Of a stretch of 64,000 bases of DNA, positions 16,907-25,869 are shown in pieces. The stretch lies in assembly GCF_038066715.1 (NCBI RefSeq), contig NZ_JBBUKT010000010.1, positions 186,001 through 250,000 on the forward strand. Reading direction: 5' to 3'. The notes under the pieces are model-generated. The model saw nothing but the letters and a program-made list of their open reading frames with translations, made no database searches and was not told the origin of the DNA. Positions within the stretch are counted from its first letter, which is position 1. Each line of letters begins with the position of its first letter. Origin of the DNA: Luteolibacter sp. Y139 (GTDB lineage Bacteria > Verrucomicrobiota > Verrucomicrobiia > Verrucomicrobiales > Akkermansiaceae). The translations under genes and the position numbers were made by a program.

Positions 16907-19900
16907 ATGCTGTTCCCCCGTGCGCTTGTTTACGTCGCCCTGATCGCCTCCGCCCACGGCGCGACGGGCTTTTTCCGGACCCCGGCCATTCATGGCGAGA
17001 CGGTCGTTTTCACCGCCGAGGGCGACCTGTGGAGGGTCCCGGTGACCGGCGGCTCGGCCCAGCGGCTGACTTCCCATCCGGGCCTCGAGTCCTTCCCGAC
17101 GATCTCGCGGGATGGGAAATGGGTCGCCTTTTCCGCCGAGTATGAGGGAACGGGCGAGGCCTATGTGATGCCGCTCGCCGGGGGACTGCCGAAGCGGCTC
17201 ACCTGGGACGGCGAGAATGCGCGCCCGGTCGGCTGGACGGCTGACGGGAAGGTGCTGGTGACCACCCGGGGCTACTCGACGCTGCCGAATGACCAGCTGG
17301 TGGCGATCGATCCCGCGAGTGGGGAGGAAACCCTGCTGCCGCTGGCGCAGGCGAGCGATGGCGATTTCGACGATGTCGGCAAGCGCCTGGTCTTCACCCG
17401 GCTGCCGTTCCAAGGGAGCAGCACCAAGCGCTACCAGGGCGGGACGGTGCAGAACCTGTGGCGCTATGATGAGGGGGCTGCAGAGGCGGTGCCTCTAACA
17501 GGTGATTTCAAGGGCACCTCGAAGCGGCCGATGTGGGACAAGGACCGCCTTTATTTCCTGAGCGACCGCAGCGGGACGATGAACCTGTGGACGATGACGG
17601 CGGACGGGAAGGACGTGAAGGCGCTGACCCATCACGATGACTTCGACATCCGCTACGCGGATTTCCACGAGGGGCGGATCGTCTATCAATACGCGGGGAC
17701 GCTGCGAGTGTTCACGCCGGGCGATGGCAAGGACGCGGAGATCCCGGTGACGTTGACGTCGGACTTTGATCAGACGCGCGACCGCTGGGTGAAGAAGCCC
17801 TTCGACTACCTGACGCGCTTCAGCGTTTCGCCGGATGGAGAAAAGATCGTGCTGACGGCGCGGGGCAGCATTTTCGTGGCGCCGGTGAAGCCGGGTGGGC
17901 GGCTGGTGGAAATCCCGCGCCCGGCGAATGTGCGTTTCCGCGAGGCGAGCTTCCTGCCAGATGGCAAGTCGCTGGTGGCGCAGACCGATGAGACCGGCGA
18001 GATCGAGATGACGAAGCTGCCGGCCAATGGCATCGGCGCGCCGGAATCGCTGACGCAGGATGGCAATGTTTTCCGGTTTCCTCCGCTGTGCTCACCGGAT
18101 GGCAAGAGGCTCGCCTGGCACGACAAGAATCTGGAGCTGTGGGTGCGTGATCTAACGACGAAGCAATCGGTGAAGGTGAGCACTTCGCAGATGCACGGCT
18201 TTTCCGATCTCGCGTGGTCGCCGGATGGCCAATGGCTGGCCTTCGTGGAGCCGGCGCTGAACACCTTCAGCCGCATCCACCTCTATCACGTGACGGATGG
18301 CAGTATCATCGAGGCCACGAGCGACCGGGTGATGAGCTGGTCGCCCGCGTGGTCGCCGGACGGGAAGTGGCTGTATTTCCTCAGTGATCGCGAGCTGAAG
18401 TCGCTGGTGAAGAGTCCGTGGGGGCCACGCCAGCCGGAGCCGTATTTCTCCGAGAGCACGCGCATCTATGCGCTGGGTCTAACAAAGGAGGGCCGCTTTC
18501 CCTTCAATCCTCCGGATGAGCTCGCGAACGAGCCGAAGGAGGAAAAGAAAGATGAGAAGAAGGACGACAAGCCGGCGGCGGTGCCGGCCGTGGCGATCGA
18601 TCCGGATGGGCTCGCCGCACGCCTTTATGAGGTGCCGGGTGTTTCCGGGAATCTCTCGGACCTGGCGGCGACGGCGAAGCATCTATTCTACCACGCGCAG
18701 GGGACCGGCAATGAGAACAAGGGACGCCTAATGCGCCTGGACATTTCGCATGAGGAGGCGAAGCCGAAGCTCTTCGCCGAAGAGACCAAGGGGTGGGAAC
18801 TTTCCTACGATGGCAAGTGGATGGCGTTGCGGAAGGGCGATGCGTTTTACGTGGTCGCGTCTGCAGGGGACTGCCCGGCGAAGCTGGAGAAGGAAGTGCC
18901 GCTGGATCACTGGAGCTTCGAGATCGAGCCGAAGGAAGAGTGGCGGCAGATCTATCAGGAGTCCTGGCGGATGCTGCGGGACTTCTTCTGGGATCCGAAG
19001 ATGCACGGGCTCGATTGGGTGGCGGTGCGGAAGAAGTACGAGCCGCTGGTGGACCGCGTGGCGGATCGCTCGGATCTCGCGGAGATCCTCCATGAGATGT
19101 CGGGCGAGCTGAGTGCGCTGCACATTTTCGTGCGCTTCGGCGACGAGCGCGAGGGGCCGGAGAAGGTCCAGCCCTCGGCGCTGGGCGCGAAGCTTTCCCG
19201 CGATGCTGCAAGCGGTGGCTGGCGAGTGGATCACATCTACGCCACCGAGCCCGAGTATCCGGGTGAGAGCAGCCCGCTGGCGAAGCCGGGCGTGGCCGTG
19301 AAGGAGGGTGAGGTGATCGTGGCGATCAATGGCCGCGAATTGAAAGGAGCGGAGCACCCGCAGGAATGGCTCGCGCAGAAGGCAGGGCAGCCGGTGCTGT
19401 TAGACATTCTCTCGCCCGGCGGTCTGCGTCGCAATGTGCTGGTGAAGCCGCTTTCGCCGGACGATGCCGCAGAGCTGCGCTATGCGGAGTGGGAATACAC
19501 GCGCCGCATGGAGACGGAGCGGCTGGGGCAGGGGAAGATCGGCTACGTGCACCTGCGGAACATGGGAGCGGAGAGCATCCTGGAGTGGGCGCGCAATTTC
19601 TATCCGATCTTCGACCGTCAGGGCCTGGTCATCGACATGCGCCACAACCGCGGCGGCAATACCGACTCGTGGATCCTGGGCCGCTTGCTGCGGAAAGCGT
19701 GGTTCCACTGGGCACCGCGAACCGGTCAGCCGTATTCGAACATGCAGTACGCTTTCCGCGGTCATTTGGCCGTGATCTGCAACGAGTTCACCGCCAGCGA
19801 TGGCGAGGCGTTTTCCGAGGGCTTCCGCCGGCTCGGCCTCGGGAAGGTTTTCGGGACCCGCACTTGGGGCGGGCAGATTTGGCTGAATGCGCAGCGTTGG

Positions 19901-20137
19901 TTGATCGACAACGGCATGTGCAGCGCTGCGGAGATCGGGGTGTATAGCCCCGAGGGCCAGTGGTTGATCGAGGGCACCGGGATCGAGCCCGATGTGACCG
20001 TGGACAACCTGCCGCATGCCACCTTTGGGGGTGCCGATTCGCAGCTGGAAGCGGCGGTAAAACACCTTCAGGAGCTCATTGAAAAGGATCCTCGGCCGGT
20101 GCCGCAGCCTCCTCCGCGGCCGGACATGACGAAGTGA
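16907..20137 (+). CDS. Tricorn-like S41 family protease
   Basis: A 1076-residue protein, the usual tricorn length, with a signal peptide (MLFPRALVYVALIASAHGATG). Two beta-propeller regions of PD40-type repeats occupy about residues 25-620 (for example ISRDGKWVAFSAEYEG, WSPDGQWLAF, WSPDGKWLYFLSDR). A C1 helical domain (WRQIYQESWRMLRDFFWDPKMHGLDW), a PDZ domain (about 770-860) and a C-terminal S41 core follow. The catalytic Ser964-Asp965 lie in NEFTASDGEAF and the His is at 739. In tricorn the residue before that His is a Ser; here it is Leu. Predicted role is degradation of peptides in the periplasm. Confidence 0.9.
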   Translation: MLFPRALVYVALIASAHGATGFFRTPAIHGETVVFTAEGDLWRVPVTGGSAQRLTSHPGLESFPTISRDGKWVAFSAEYEGTGEAYVMPLAGGLPKRLTWDGENARPVGWTADGKVLVTTRGYSTLPNDQLVAIDPASGEETLLPLAQASDGDFDDVGKRLVFTRLPFQGSSTKRYQGGTVQNLWRYDEGAAEAVPLTGDFKGTSKRPMWDKDRLYFLSDRSGTMNLWTMTADGKDVKALTHHDDFDIRYADFHEGRIVYQYAGTLRVFTPGDGKDAEIPVTLTSDFDQTRDRWVKKPFDYLTRFSVSPDGEKIVLTARGSIFVAPVKPGGRLVEIPRPANVRFREASFLPDGKSLVAQTDETGEIEMTKLPANGIGAPESLTQDGNVFRFPPLCSPDGKRLAWHDKNLELWVRDLTTKQSVKVSTSQMHGFSDLAWSPDGQWLAFVEPALNTFSRIHLYHVTDGSIIEATSDRVMSWSPAWSPDGKWLYFLSDRELKSLVKSPWGPRQPEPYFSESTRIYALGLTKEGRFPFNPPDELANEPKEEKKDEKKDDKPAAVPAVAIDPDGLAARLYEVPGVSGNLSDLAATAKHLFYHAQGTGNENKGRLMRLDISHEEAKPKLFAEETKGWELSYDGKWMALRKGDAFYVVASAGDCPAKLEKEVPLDHWSFEIEPKEEWRQIYQESWRMLRDFFWDPKMHGLDWVAVRKKYEPLVDRVADRSDLAEILHEMSGELSALHIFVRFGDEREGPEKVQPSALGAKLSRDAASGGWRVDHIYATEPEYPGESSPLAKPGVAVKEGEVIVAINGRELKGAEHPQEWLAQKAGQPVLLDILSPGGLRRNVLVKPLSPDDAAELRYAEWEYTRRMETERLGQGKIGYVHLRNMGAESILEWARNFYPIFDRQGLVIDMRHNRGGNTDSWILGRLLRKAWFHWAPRTGQPYSNMQYAFRGHLAVICNEFTASDGEAFSEGFRRLGLGKVFGTRTWGGQIWLNAQRWLIDNGMCSAAEIGVYSPEGQWLIEGTGIEPDVTVDNLPHATFGGADSQLEAAVKHLQELIEKDPRPVPQPPPRPDMTK

Positions 20138-20252
20138 TGAGGCCGTGGAACGTCGGAGTTTCAAGGCCTCTGGAAAAAGGTGACAATTTGATGGCAGTTT
20201 TCTCTTGCCCGCGCGGGGCGCGCATGTAGAAAGCGCGCACGCGTTTCGCGAC

Positions 20253-20327
20253 GCGGGCGTAGCTCAGTGGTAGAGCGCCACCTTGCCAAGGTGGATGTCG
20301 TGAGTTCGAATCTCATCGCCCGCTCCA
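20253..20327 (+). tRNA. tRNA-Gly (GCC)
   Basis: Cloverleaf starting GCGGGCG and ending CGCCCGC-TCCA with CCA encoded. The anticodon loop is TTGCCAA, giving GCC, and the T-arm is GTGAG-TTCGAAT-CTCAT. Confidence 0.95.
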
Positions 20328-20338
20328 GTTTTCCAAAG

Positions 20339-20367
20339 AAAGCCTTCCGGATCCGGGAGGCTTTTTT
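20339..20367 (+). terminator. Rho-independent terminator after tRNA-Gly
   Basis: Hairpin AGCCTTCCGG / CCGGGAGGCT (one mismatch) directly followed by a run of T, 12 bp after the tRNA. Confidence 0.85.
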
Positions 20368-20475
20368 GTTTTCCGGTTCGGGTTTCGTGGTTGATGACGG
20401 GGACTCAAGACGTTCGGTTGGTTCTTGTCGCGTCGTGTTGTGAGGGACCAAATAGAAGGGATCCAAGAATCCGTG

Positions 20476-21123
20476 ATGAAGACCTTCCTTCCTGCCATTC
20501 TTTTGCTCGCGTTCGCCGTTCCGGCTGGTGCGGAGCCCGAGGCAAAGCCCGCTGCTGAACCAGAGAACGTAGATGCCGCGCGAATGAATGCGGCGTCCAC
20601 GGTCAAAAACCTCAAGCAGCTTTACTTGTCGTTAATCGATTTTGACACCGACTACGGTGCCTTTCCCAATGACGAGACCGCGCAAGACGTGACCGACGCC
20701 ACCGGCACGACCCTTACCTTCAAGGGAGGCTCTTCGAATGCCTATCTCCGCCAGCTCCTGGCCATGGGCGTGAAGACCGAAAAGATCTTCCAGATCGGCG
20801 GGGCCAAAGCGCCGGACGACGATTTCAAGGATGACTCGAAGGCACTGGCCAAAGGTGAGTGCGGGATCGCCTACGTCACGGGACTCACCACGTCCAATGA
20901 TCCGTCCATCCCATTGGCATTCGCGCCGTTGGTGCCCGGCAAGCTTGAGTTCGATCCCGGTCCTCTCGGCGGCAAGGCGGTTATCCTGCGGATCGATGGC
21001 TCCTTGAAGATCGAGACGATCACAGCGAAAGGTGAAGTGGTCACGGCCGACGGTAAAAGCATTCTCGATCCGGCGCAGCCATACTGGAACGGCAAGAAGC
21101 CGAAGGTGGCACTGCCTGAGTGA
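20476..21123 (+). CDS. Secreted pseudopilin-like protein
   Basis: A 215-residue protein with an ordinary signal peptide (MKTFLPAILLLAFAVPAGA). The mature part, AASTVKNLKQLYLSLIDFDTDYGAFPND, looks like the globular domain of verrucomicrobial type II pseudopilins. So does the C-terminal run GKAVILRIDGSLKIETI, then ILDPAQPYWNGKKPKVALPE. The prepilin-peptidase site and long N-terminal helix are missing, so this version is probably a free secreted protein rather than a filament subunit. An upstream extension to 20425 has no support. Confidence 0.7.
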   Translation: MKTFLPAILLLAFAVPAGAEPEAKPAAEPENVDAARMNAASTVKNLKQLYLSLIDFDTDYGAFPNDETAQDVTDATGTTLTFKGGSSNAYLRQLLAMGVKTEKIFQIGGAKAPDDDFKDDSKALAKGECGIAYVTGLTTSNDPSIPLAFAPLVPGKLEFDPGPLGGKAVILRIDGSLKIETITAKGEVVTADGKSILDPAQPYWNGKKPKVALPE

Positions 21124-22254
21124 CTATCCGCCGTTCGCCGCCTTGTCGCGTGCGGCGGCGTTGTCGCGGATCGCGGCTTTGATGGCATCCAGCCTTGCGG
21201 GCCAGACGAAGTGGGGGGCTTTGGAGGGCTCGTAGCCCTGCATGTGGCCGGTGAGGCGGGTGGCGGGCTTGGTGTATTTGAACTCGGTGTCCTTGAAGAC
21301 CTCGCGGCACATGGCGGCGAGGCCGGGATCGTATTCGATCAGCTCCGCGCGGGTGTTGACGTGATTGTGGTCGTGGTCGTTCTCGCGGTTGTTGTCGAAC
21401 CACGATTGGACGCCTTCCGCGAAATACTCGTGGTGATTGGTGCTGGCGTACTTGCCCTTCCACAGGCCGGCCTTCATCGCGGCGTCGTAGGTGTCCTTCA
21501 GGCGCTTGTCGAAGGTGGGGTCGACGTTGTTGAGGCCGCGCAGGTGGATATTGTGGGCGAACTCGTGGATGAGGATGTTCTCGGTGGAATACGGGTCGCC
21601 CTCGAAGCCTAACAGGTTCTCCTCGGCGCACGTGCAAAACGGATCGGTCTCGCTGCCGCCGGTGCCGCGGGCGCGGGCGTCCCAGAAGTCCTTGCCGGAA
21701 AATTCCTCGAAGCCATGCATGGGCTCGTCACCCATGTGGGCGAACTCCGGAAGATCGGTGGTGTATTCGTCATGCGCCATGATGCACAGGCGCGCTCCGC
21801 TTTTCACCATGGCCTCCAGCACGTCCGGGCGCTTCCCTAGCATCAGGTCGCAGAGGAAGGCTGCTTCCTTCAGGGCGTAGGGATTCACCTTGGCAGAGGC
21901 GACGATGGGGAAGCCGCGCAGGCGCAGGGACTGCGTGTAGAAGGCGGGGATGCCTTCCTTGTCCGGTGGATCGAAGCGGAAGCCCTGCACGGGCACCTGC
22001 GAAGTGACGGTGGCTTCCGTTTTGTCGTCGCGGCCGATCATCTGGAACTTGTGACCCGGCGAGGTGGTGATGACGGTGTCCTTGCCGGGTTCCAGGCTGC
22101 CATTGGCCACTGGCTCGGTGTCCGACTTCATCCAGAAGACATCGATTGTCTGCTTGCTGCCGTTAATGATTTGGAGCTTCGGGCGCTCTTGTGCGGAGGC
22201 GGGGAGTGAGAGTGCCGCAGCTAGGGCGAGGGTGAAGGGAACGTAGGGTTTCAT
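21124..22254 (-). CDS. Secreted zinc metallopeptidase-like protein with VHL-like N-terminal domain
   Basis: A 376-residue protein with signal peptide MKPYVPFTLALAAALSLPASAQ. Residues about 25-75 (INGSKQTIDVFWMK, LEPGKDTVITTSPGHKFQM) resemble the von Hippel-Lindau beta domain fold seen in some bacterial secreted proteins. The second part has ILIHEFAHNIH, an HExxH zinc motif, followed by NHHEYFAEGVQSWFD. That layout is like anthrax lethal-factor-type peptidases, with the YFAE Glu as likely third ligand. Substrate unknown. It is convergent with the pseudopilin-like gene; the two abut at 21123/21124. Confidence 0.8.
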   Translation of the reverse strand: MKPYVPFTLALAAALSLPASAQERPKLQIINGSKQTIDVFWMKSDTEPVANGSLEPGKDTVITTSPGHKFQMIGRDDKTEATVTSQVPVQGFRFDPPDKEGIPAFYTQSLRLRGFPIVASAKVNPYALKEAAFLCDLMLGKRPDVLEAMVKSGARLCIMAHDEYTTDLPEFAHMGDEPMHGFEEFSGKDFWDARARGTGGSETDPFCTCAEENLLGFEGDPYSTENILIHEFAHNIHLRGLNNVDPTFDKRLKDTYDAAMKAGLWKGKYASTNHHEYFAEGVQSWFDNNRENDHDHNHVNTRAELIEYDPGLAAMCREVFKDTEFKYTKPATRLTGHMQGYEPSKAPHFVWPARLDAIKAAIRDNAAARDKAANGG

Positions 22255-22402
22255 GGCAATTGGGGCAGACTACGGTGGCATTCTTCCGGCGAATTTCAGA
22301 AGCTCCATCCTATCCGGTGCATGCGGCGAAAGGGGCAGCGGCGGCTGGGGAAACGGCAAAGCTTTTGGGCGTGTGGACGCGTCGACGGAACGTCGACACC
22401 CC

Positions 22403-23539
22403 TTAATGAAGTTTCACCTCGGAGTTCGGTGGCACCTCGTTCTTCGGTCGAGGGTGGTTCTCATCGAAGACTCTCAGCGATGCGCCCGGTAGCACCGGGA
22501 CGCTTGCCTCGTCCGCCTTCGTGTCATCGAGGGCGAAAGTCTTCGCCAAGAAGCGATACATCGCCGCGCGCTTGGATGGGCCGTAGTCGTGCCCCTCGTC
22601 CTTGAAGTGGGCGTTTTCCACTGCGTCTTCTTTCCCGAAGAGTGTGTAGATCCGCTTCAAGTATGGCAGTTCCAGCTCGGGGACATTTTGGGTCCAGTCC
22701 TTGCCGTCGGAAATCACGAGCAACGGTTTGGGGGCCATAACGGCGGCGATCTCGGCATTGTTTGCCACGTGGTCGGGACGCACGTGGATGGGCAGGCCGC
22801 TTTCACAGGTGCAGCCGCCATAGAACCACGATGACACTTGCACGCAGGGCATCGATGCCGTGACGCGACTGTCCACTGCTGCCAGAAGGAAGGACTGCGT
22901 GCCACCGCCGGATTCGCCGGTCACTCCTACCTTTGTGGGATCCACACCGGGGAGGGAGAGCATGAAATCGAGTGCGCGGATCGAATTCCAAAGTTGAAGT
23001 CGCAGCTCCTGCCCGCTCACTCCATGTTTCCAGCCCGCGATGGCCGACTCACCGTAGCCGACCATCTCATAGACGAAAACCGCGCAGCCCATGCGCGCCA
23101 AGGCACCACTGCGCTTCTGCATGGCTTCGGTGAAGCGGCCATGCGTCAGAGGGTCTGGTGGCCCGTGACCATGGGTGCAGAGAACCACCGGCATCTTCTC
23201 GCGCTGCTCCGGCAGGTAAAGATTGCCGCAGAGGTAGAAGCCGGGAGCGGTTTCCAGCGCTATATTCTCCACGGTATAGCCAGCTTGCTTCTGCTCTGAA
23301 TGGCGGATCACTGCTGGCGGCTTTCGCTCCGGCAGCGGCCAGAGGCCGGCTCCTTCCAAGATGCCTTGGCGGATCTCTGCTGCCCGCTTGGTCCAGCCGT
23401 CGTGGGTGCCGTAGTCCTGCCACCGTGCGTCCATCTCCGCTTTCGCCTGCTCCGGCGTGTGAAAGCGGCCTTGGCGAAGTTCCGGCTCGGCGAATGCGAT
23501 GGCCGGGAGCAAGGCGACGAGCATGAACGTGGGTTTCAT
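22403..23539 (-). CDS. Secreted alpha/beta hydrolase, acetylxylan-esterase-like
   Basis: A 378-residue protein with signal peptide MKPTFMLVALLPAIAFA. The alpha/beta hydrolase fold shows MPVVLCTHGHGPPDP (oxyanion region), the nucleophile elbow GVTGESGGGTQS, LLVISDGKDWTQNVP (acid) and DEGHDYGPSKR (His). This pattern is found in large secreted acetylxylan/carbohydrate esterases of Verrucomicrobia and Planctomycetes. The presumed substrate is a plant or algal polysaccharide ester, in keeping with the pectate lyase and GH128 genes of the window. Confidence 0.8.
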   Translation of the reverse strand: MKPTFMLVALLPAIAFAEPELRQGRFHTPEQAKAEMDARWQDYGTHDGWTKRAAEIRQGILEGAGLWPLPERKPPAVIRHSEQKQAGYTVENIALETAPGFYLCGNLYLPEQREKMPVVLCTHGHGPPDPLTHGRFTEAMQKRSGALARMGCAVFVYEMVGYGESAIAGWKHGVSGQELRLQLWNSIRALDFMLSLPGVDPTKVGVTGESGGGTQSFLLAAVDSRVTASMPCVQVSSWFYGGCTCESGLPIHVRPDHVANNAEIAAVMAPKPLLVISDGKDWTQNVPELELPYLKRIYTLFGKEDAVENAHFKDEGHDYGPSKRAAMYRFLAKTFALDDTKADEASVPVLPGASLRVFDENHPRPKNEVPPNSEVKLH

Positions 23540-23680
23540 TTCATCACGCTGGATGAAACCGGCGACCGCGTCGATCCTCCGATCGAGTGGGGTGCCGCCA
23601 TCCCGATTTTTGGTGCCTTCGTCCCCGCCGCCCGCTAGTTCGTCCCAATGCGCGCCGCCTCGGGGTGGTGATCCTTCATA

Positions 23681-25060
23681 ATGACTGCGCCGATGACCCT
23701 GTCTTCATCTCGCGCCGGTGCCTTGCCACGGTGGCTGCCGGTGGCGTTCTTTGTGACGTGGACCATGCTGGCTGTCGTGGCGGTGTGGTGGTTCGCCCTG
23801 CGCGAGCCGACGAGCCGCGTGATCTTCGTGGAGATGGGAGCGGGTGGCTCGCTGGATGTGTCGGCCTCGCGGTTGCTGATGCACCAGCAGCTCCTGCCGT
23901 GGATGCCGTGGCTACTACTCGCGCCGTACGTGCTGTGGACCGCGTTCCGATTTCCGCTGTTCGGAACAGCGAAGTGGCGGAACGGCATGGTGCTCCTCGT
24001 GGCGGGTGCGCTCTTCGTGGGGCTGAGTGCCGCGTTCCAAGACCGTGCGGCACGGCAGCAGCCGATCCTGGCGCCCATGCCCGCGGTGGAAACGTGGTTT
24101 CCTCCCGGCTTCGACAAGACGCCCGGTGGTGAGTTTGGCATCCCGCTGGCGCGCGAAATCGGCCGCGATCCGCAGATCGAGCTACCCGAGGCTTTCGGTC
24201 TGCCGCCGGAAGTCGATCCACGAAAGCTGCCGGGGATGATCTTCACCCGCGAGGAGATGAAACAACGGATCGAGGCGAGGTGGGCGAAGATCGCCAGCCG
24301 CTCGAAGGCCGCGCTCGGCGGGCTGGCCAAGTCGCCGGGGGATTCCGCGATCTTGTTAGATGCGTTCGCTTTCGGAGCGCTGCTGATCGCCGCTCATGCG
24401 GGGATCTTCCTGCGGACGGCGCGGCGGGAGAACGAACGGGCGGCATTGCTCGATTCCAGTCACGCCATGGCGCGGGCGCGTGCCTTGCAAGCCCAGCTCC
24501 AGCCGCATTTCCTTTTCAACACGCTCAATGGGATCGCGACGCTCACTCGGAAGGACCCGGAGCGGGCCGAGGAGATGATCACCTCGCTCAGCGAGCTGCT
24601 ACGCATCGCGCTCGATGGAGAACGGCAGGCGGAGATTCCATTGCGCGAGGAGCTGCATTTCATCGATCGCTACCTCGATCTGCAGCGGATGCGCTTCGGT
24701 GAGCGGCTGAAGGTGGAACGCGAGATCAACCGTGATACGCTTGGGCTGCTGGTGCCCGCGCTGCTGGTGCAGCCCTTGGTGGAAAACGCCATTCATCACG
24801 GTATCGAGCCGCGTGGTCAGGGAGGCTGTGTGCGAATCACCACCGCGGTGGAAGGGGAGAGGCTGGTCATCCGCATCGAGGATGATGGCGTGGGACTCGA
24901 TCCTTCGAAGGGCGGCTCCGGCAGTGGCATCGGGCTCGCAAGCATCCGCGAGCGGCTGGCGGCACTCTATCCCGGACGGCACGCTTTCCGCTCTGAGGAA
25001 CCGCCGGGGGGCGGTGTCCGCATGATCATCGAGCTTCCCGCCCACACTTCCGCCTCATGA
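23681..25060 (+). CDS. LytS/YehU-type sensor histidine kinase
   Basis: A 459-residue membrane kinase. Helices are seen at about 18-42 (WLPVAFFVTWTMLAVVAVWW), 75-95, 105-120 and 225-245. A periplasmic segment of about 100 residues lies between helices three and four. The cytoplasmic His_kinase domain has LQPHFLFNTLNGIATL with phospho-acceptor His276. The ATPase part has LLVQPLVENAIHHGIEP (N box) and DDGVGLDP then GIGLASIRERL (G boxes). The signal sensed is unknown. The stop overlaps the start of the response regulator (ATGA), so they are translationally coupled. Confidence 0.92.
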   Translation: MTAPMTLSSSRAGALPRWLPVAFFVTWTMLAVVAVWWFALREPTSRVIFVEMGAGGSLDVSASRLLMHQQLLPWMPWLLLAPYVLWTAFRFPLFGTAKWRNGMVLLVAGALFVGLSAAFQDRAARQQPILAPMPAVETWFPPGFDKTPGGEFGIPLAREIGRDPQIELPEAFGLPPEVDPRKLPGMIFTREEMKQRIEARWAKIASRSKAALGGLAKSPGDSAILLDAFAFGALLIAAHAGIFLRTARRENERAALLDSSHAMARARALQAQLQPHFLFNTLNGIATLTRKDPERAEEMITSLSELLRIALDGERQAEIPLREELHFIDRYLDLQRMRFGERLKVEREINRDTLGLLVPALLVQPLVENAIHHGIEPRGQGGCVRITTAVEGERLVIRIEDDGVGLDPSKGGSGSGIGLASIRERLAALYPGRHAFRSEEPPGGGVRMIIELPAHTSAS

Positions 25061-25806
25061 AAAAGATCCGCTGCGTGATCGTGGACGACGAAGAGCTGGC
25101 TCGCGAGCGGGTGCGTGGCTTGTTAGGCAGTGAGCCGGACGTCGAGATCGCGGGGGAAGCTGCTGATGGAGAGAGTGCCCTGGCCATGTGCACGGAACTA
25201 CGGCCGGAGCTGCTCTTTCTCGATATCCAGATGCCGCGCCTGAGTGGCTTCGATGTGTTGGAGGAGCTACCATCCGATCCTGCGCCAGCAGTGATCTTCA
25301 CCACGGCCTACGACACGCATGCGGTCCGGGCCTTTGAAGTGAGTGCAGTGGACTACCTGCTGAAGCCGTTCAAGGCATCGCGTTTCAAGGAAGCGGTGGC
25401 CCGGGCCCGCGAGAGGCTGGCATCGGGCTCCGATGGCGGGCTCGCGCAGTTGAAGTCGCACCTGCACGCGGTGGATGGCGGGCCGCGTGTGCTGGTGAAG
25501 TCGCCGGAGCGCATCCTCTTCGTCCGCGCCGCAGAGATCGATCATGTCGAGGCGGCGGGAAACTACCTGGTGCTCCATTGCGGGAGCGAGCGGCATATCG
25601 TTCGCGAGACCATGGCGGCGATGACAGGGCGCCTGGAGCCAAATGGCTTCATGCGCGTGAGCCGCTCGGCCATCATCAATCTCTCCCGTCTGCGGGAGGT
25701 GCAGCCGATGGGAGCGGGGAGCTATTGCGTGATCCTGAAGTCCGGTGCACGCGTGGACATGACGGCTCCGCTCCGTGATCTTCAGGAGCGTCTCGGCGCG
25801 GGTTGA
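25057..25806 (+). CDS. LytTR family response regulator
   Basis: A 249-residue regulator. The receiver domain has acidic D10-D11 (IVDDEE), phospho-acceptor D56 (LFLDIQMP), the conserved Thr/Ala (FTTAYD) and Lys (YLLKPF). The LytTR DNA-binding domain follows (about 145-249), with RILFVRAAEIDHVEAAGNYLVLH and FMRVSRSAIINLSRLREV. It overlaps the kinase gene by 4 bp. The next gene, a beta-solenoid surface protein, is 63 bp downstream and may be in its regulon; no target repeat could be proved. Confidence 0.93.
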   Translation: MKKIRCVIVDDEELARERVRGLLGSEPDVEIAGEAADGESALAMCTELRPELLFLDIQMPRLSGFDVLEELPSDPAPAVIFTTAYDTHAVRAFEVSAVDYLLKPFKASRFKEAVARARERLASGSDGGLAQLKSHLHAVDGGPRVLVKSPERILFVRAAEIDHVEAAGNYLVLHCGSERHIVRETMAAMTGRLEPNGFMRVSRSAIINLSRLREVQPMGAGSYCVILKSGARVDMTAPLRDLQERLGAG

Positions 25807-25869
25807 TCCTTTCCATGACGCTTTCGTCACGCGGACACACCCCTTCGTCCCATCCGGGTGGAGATCGTC

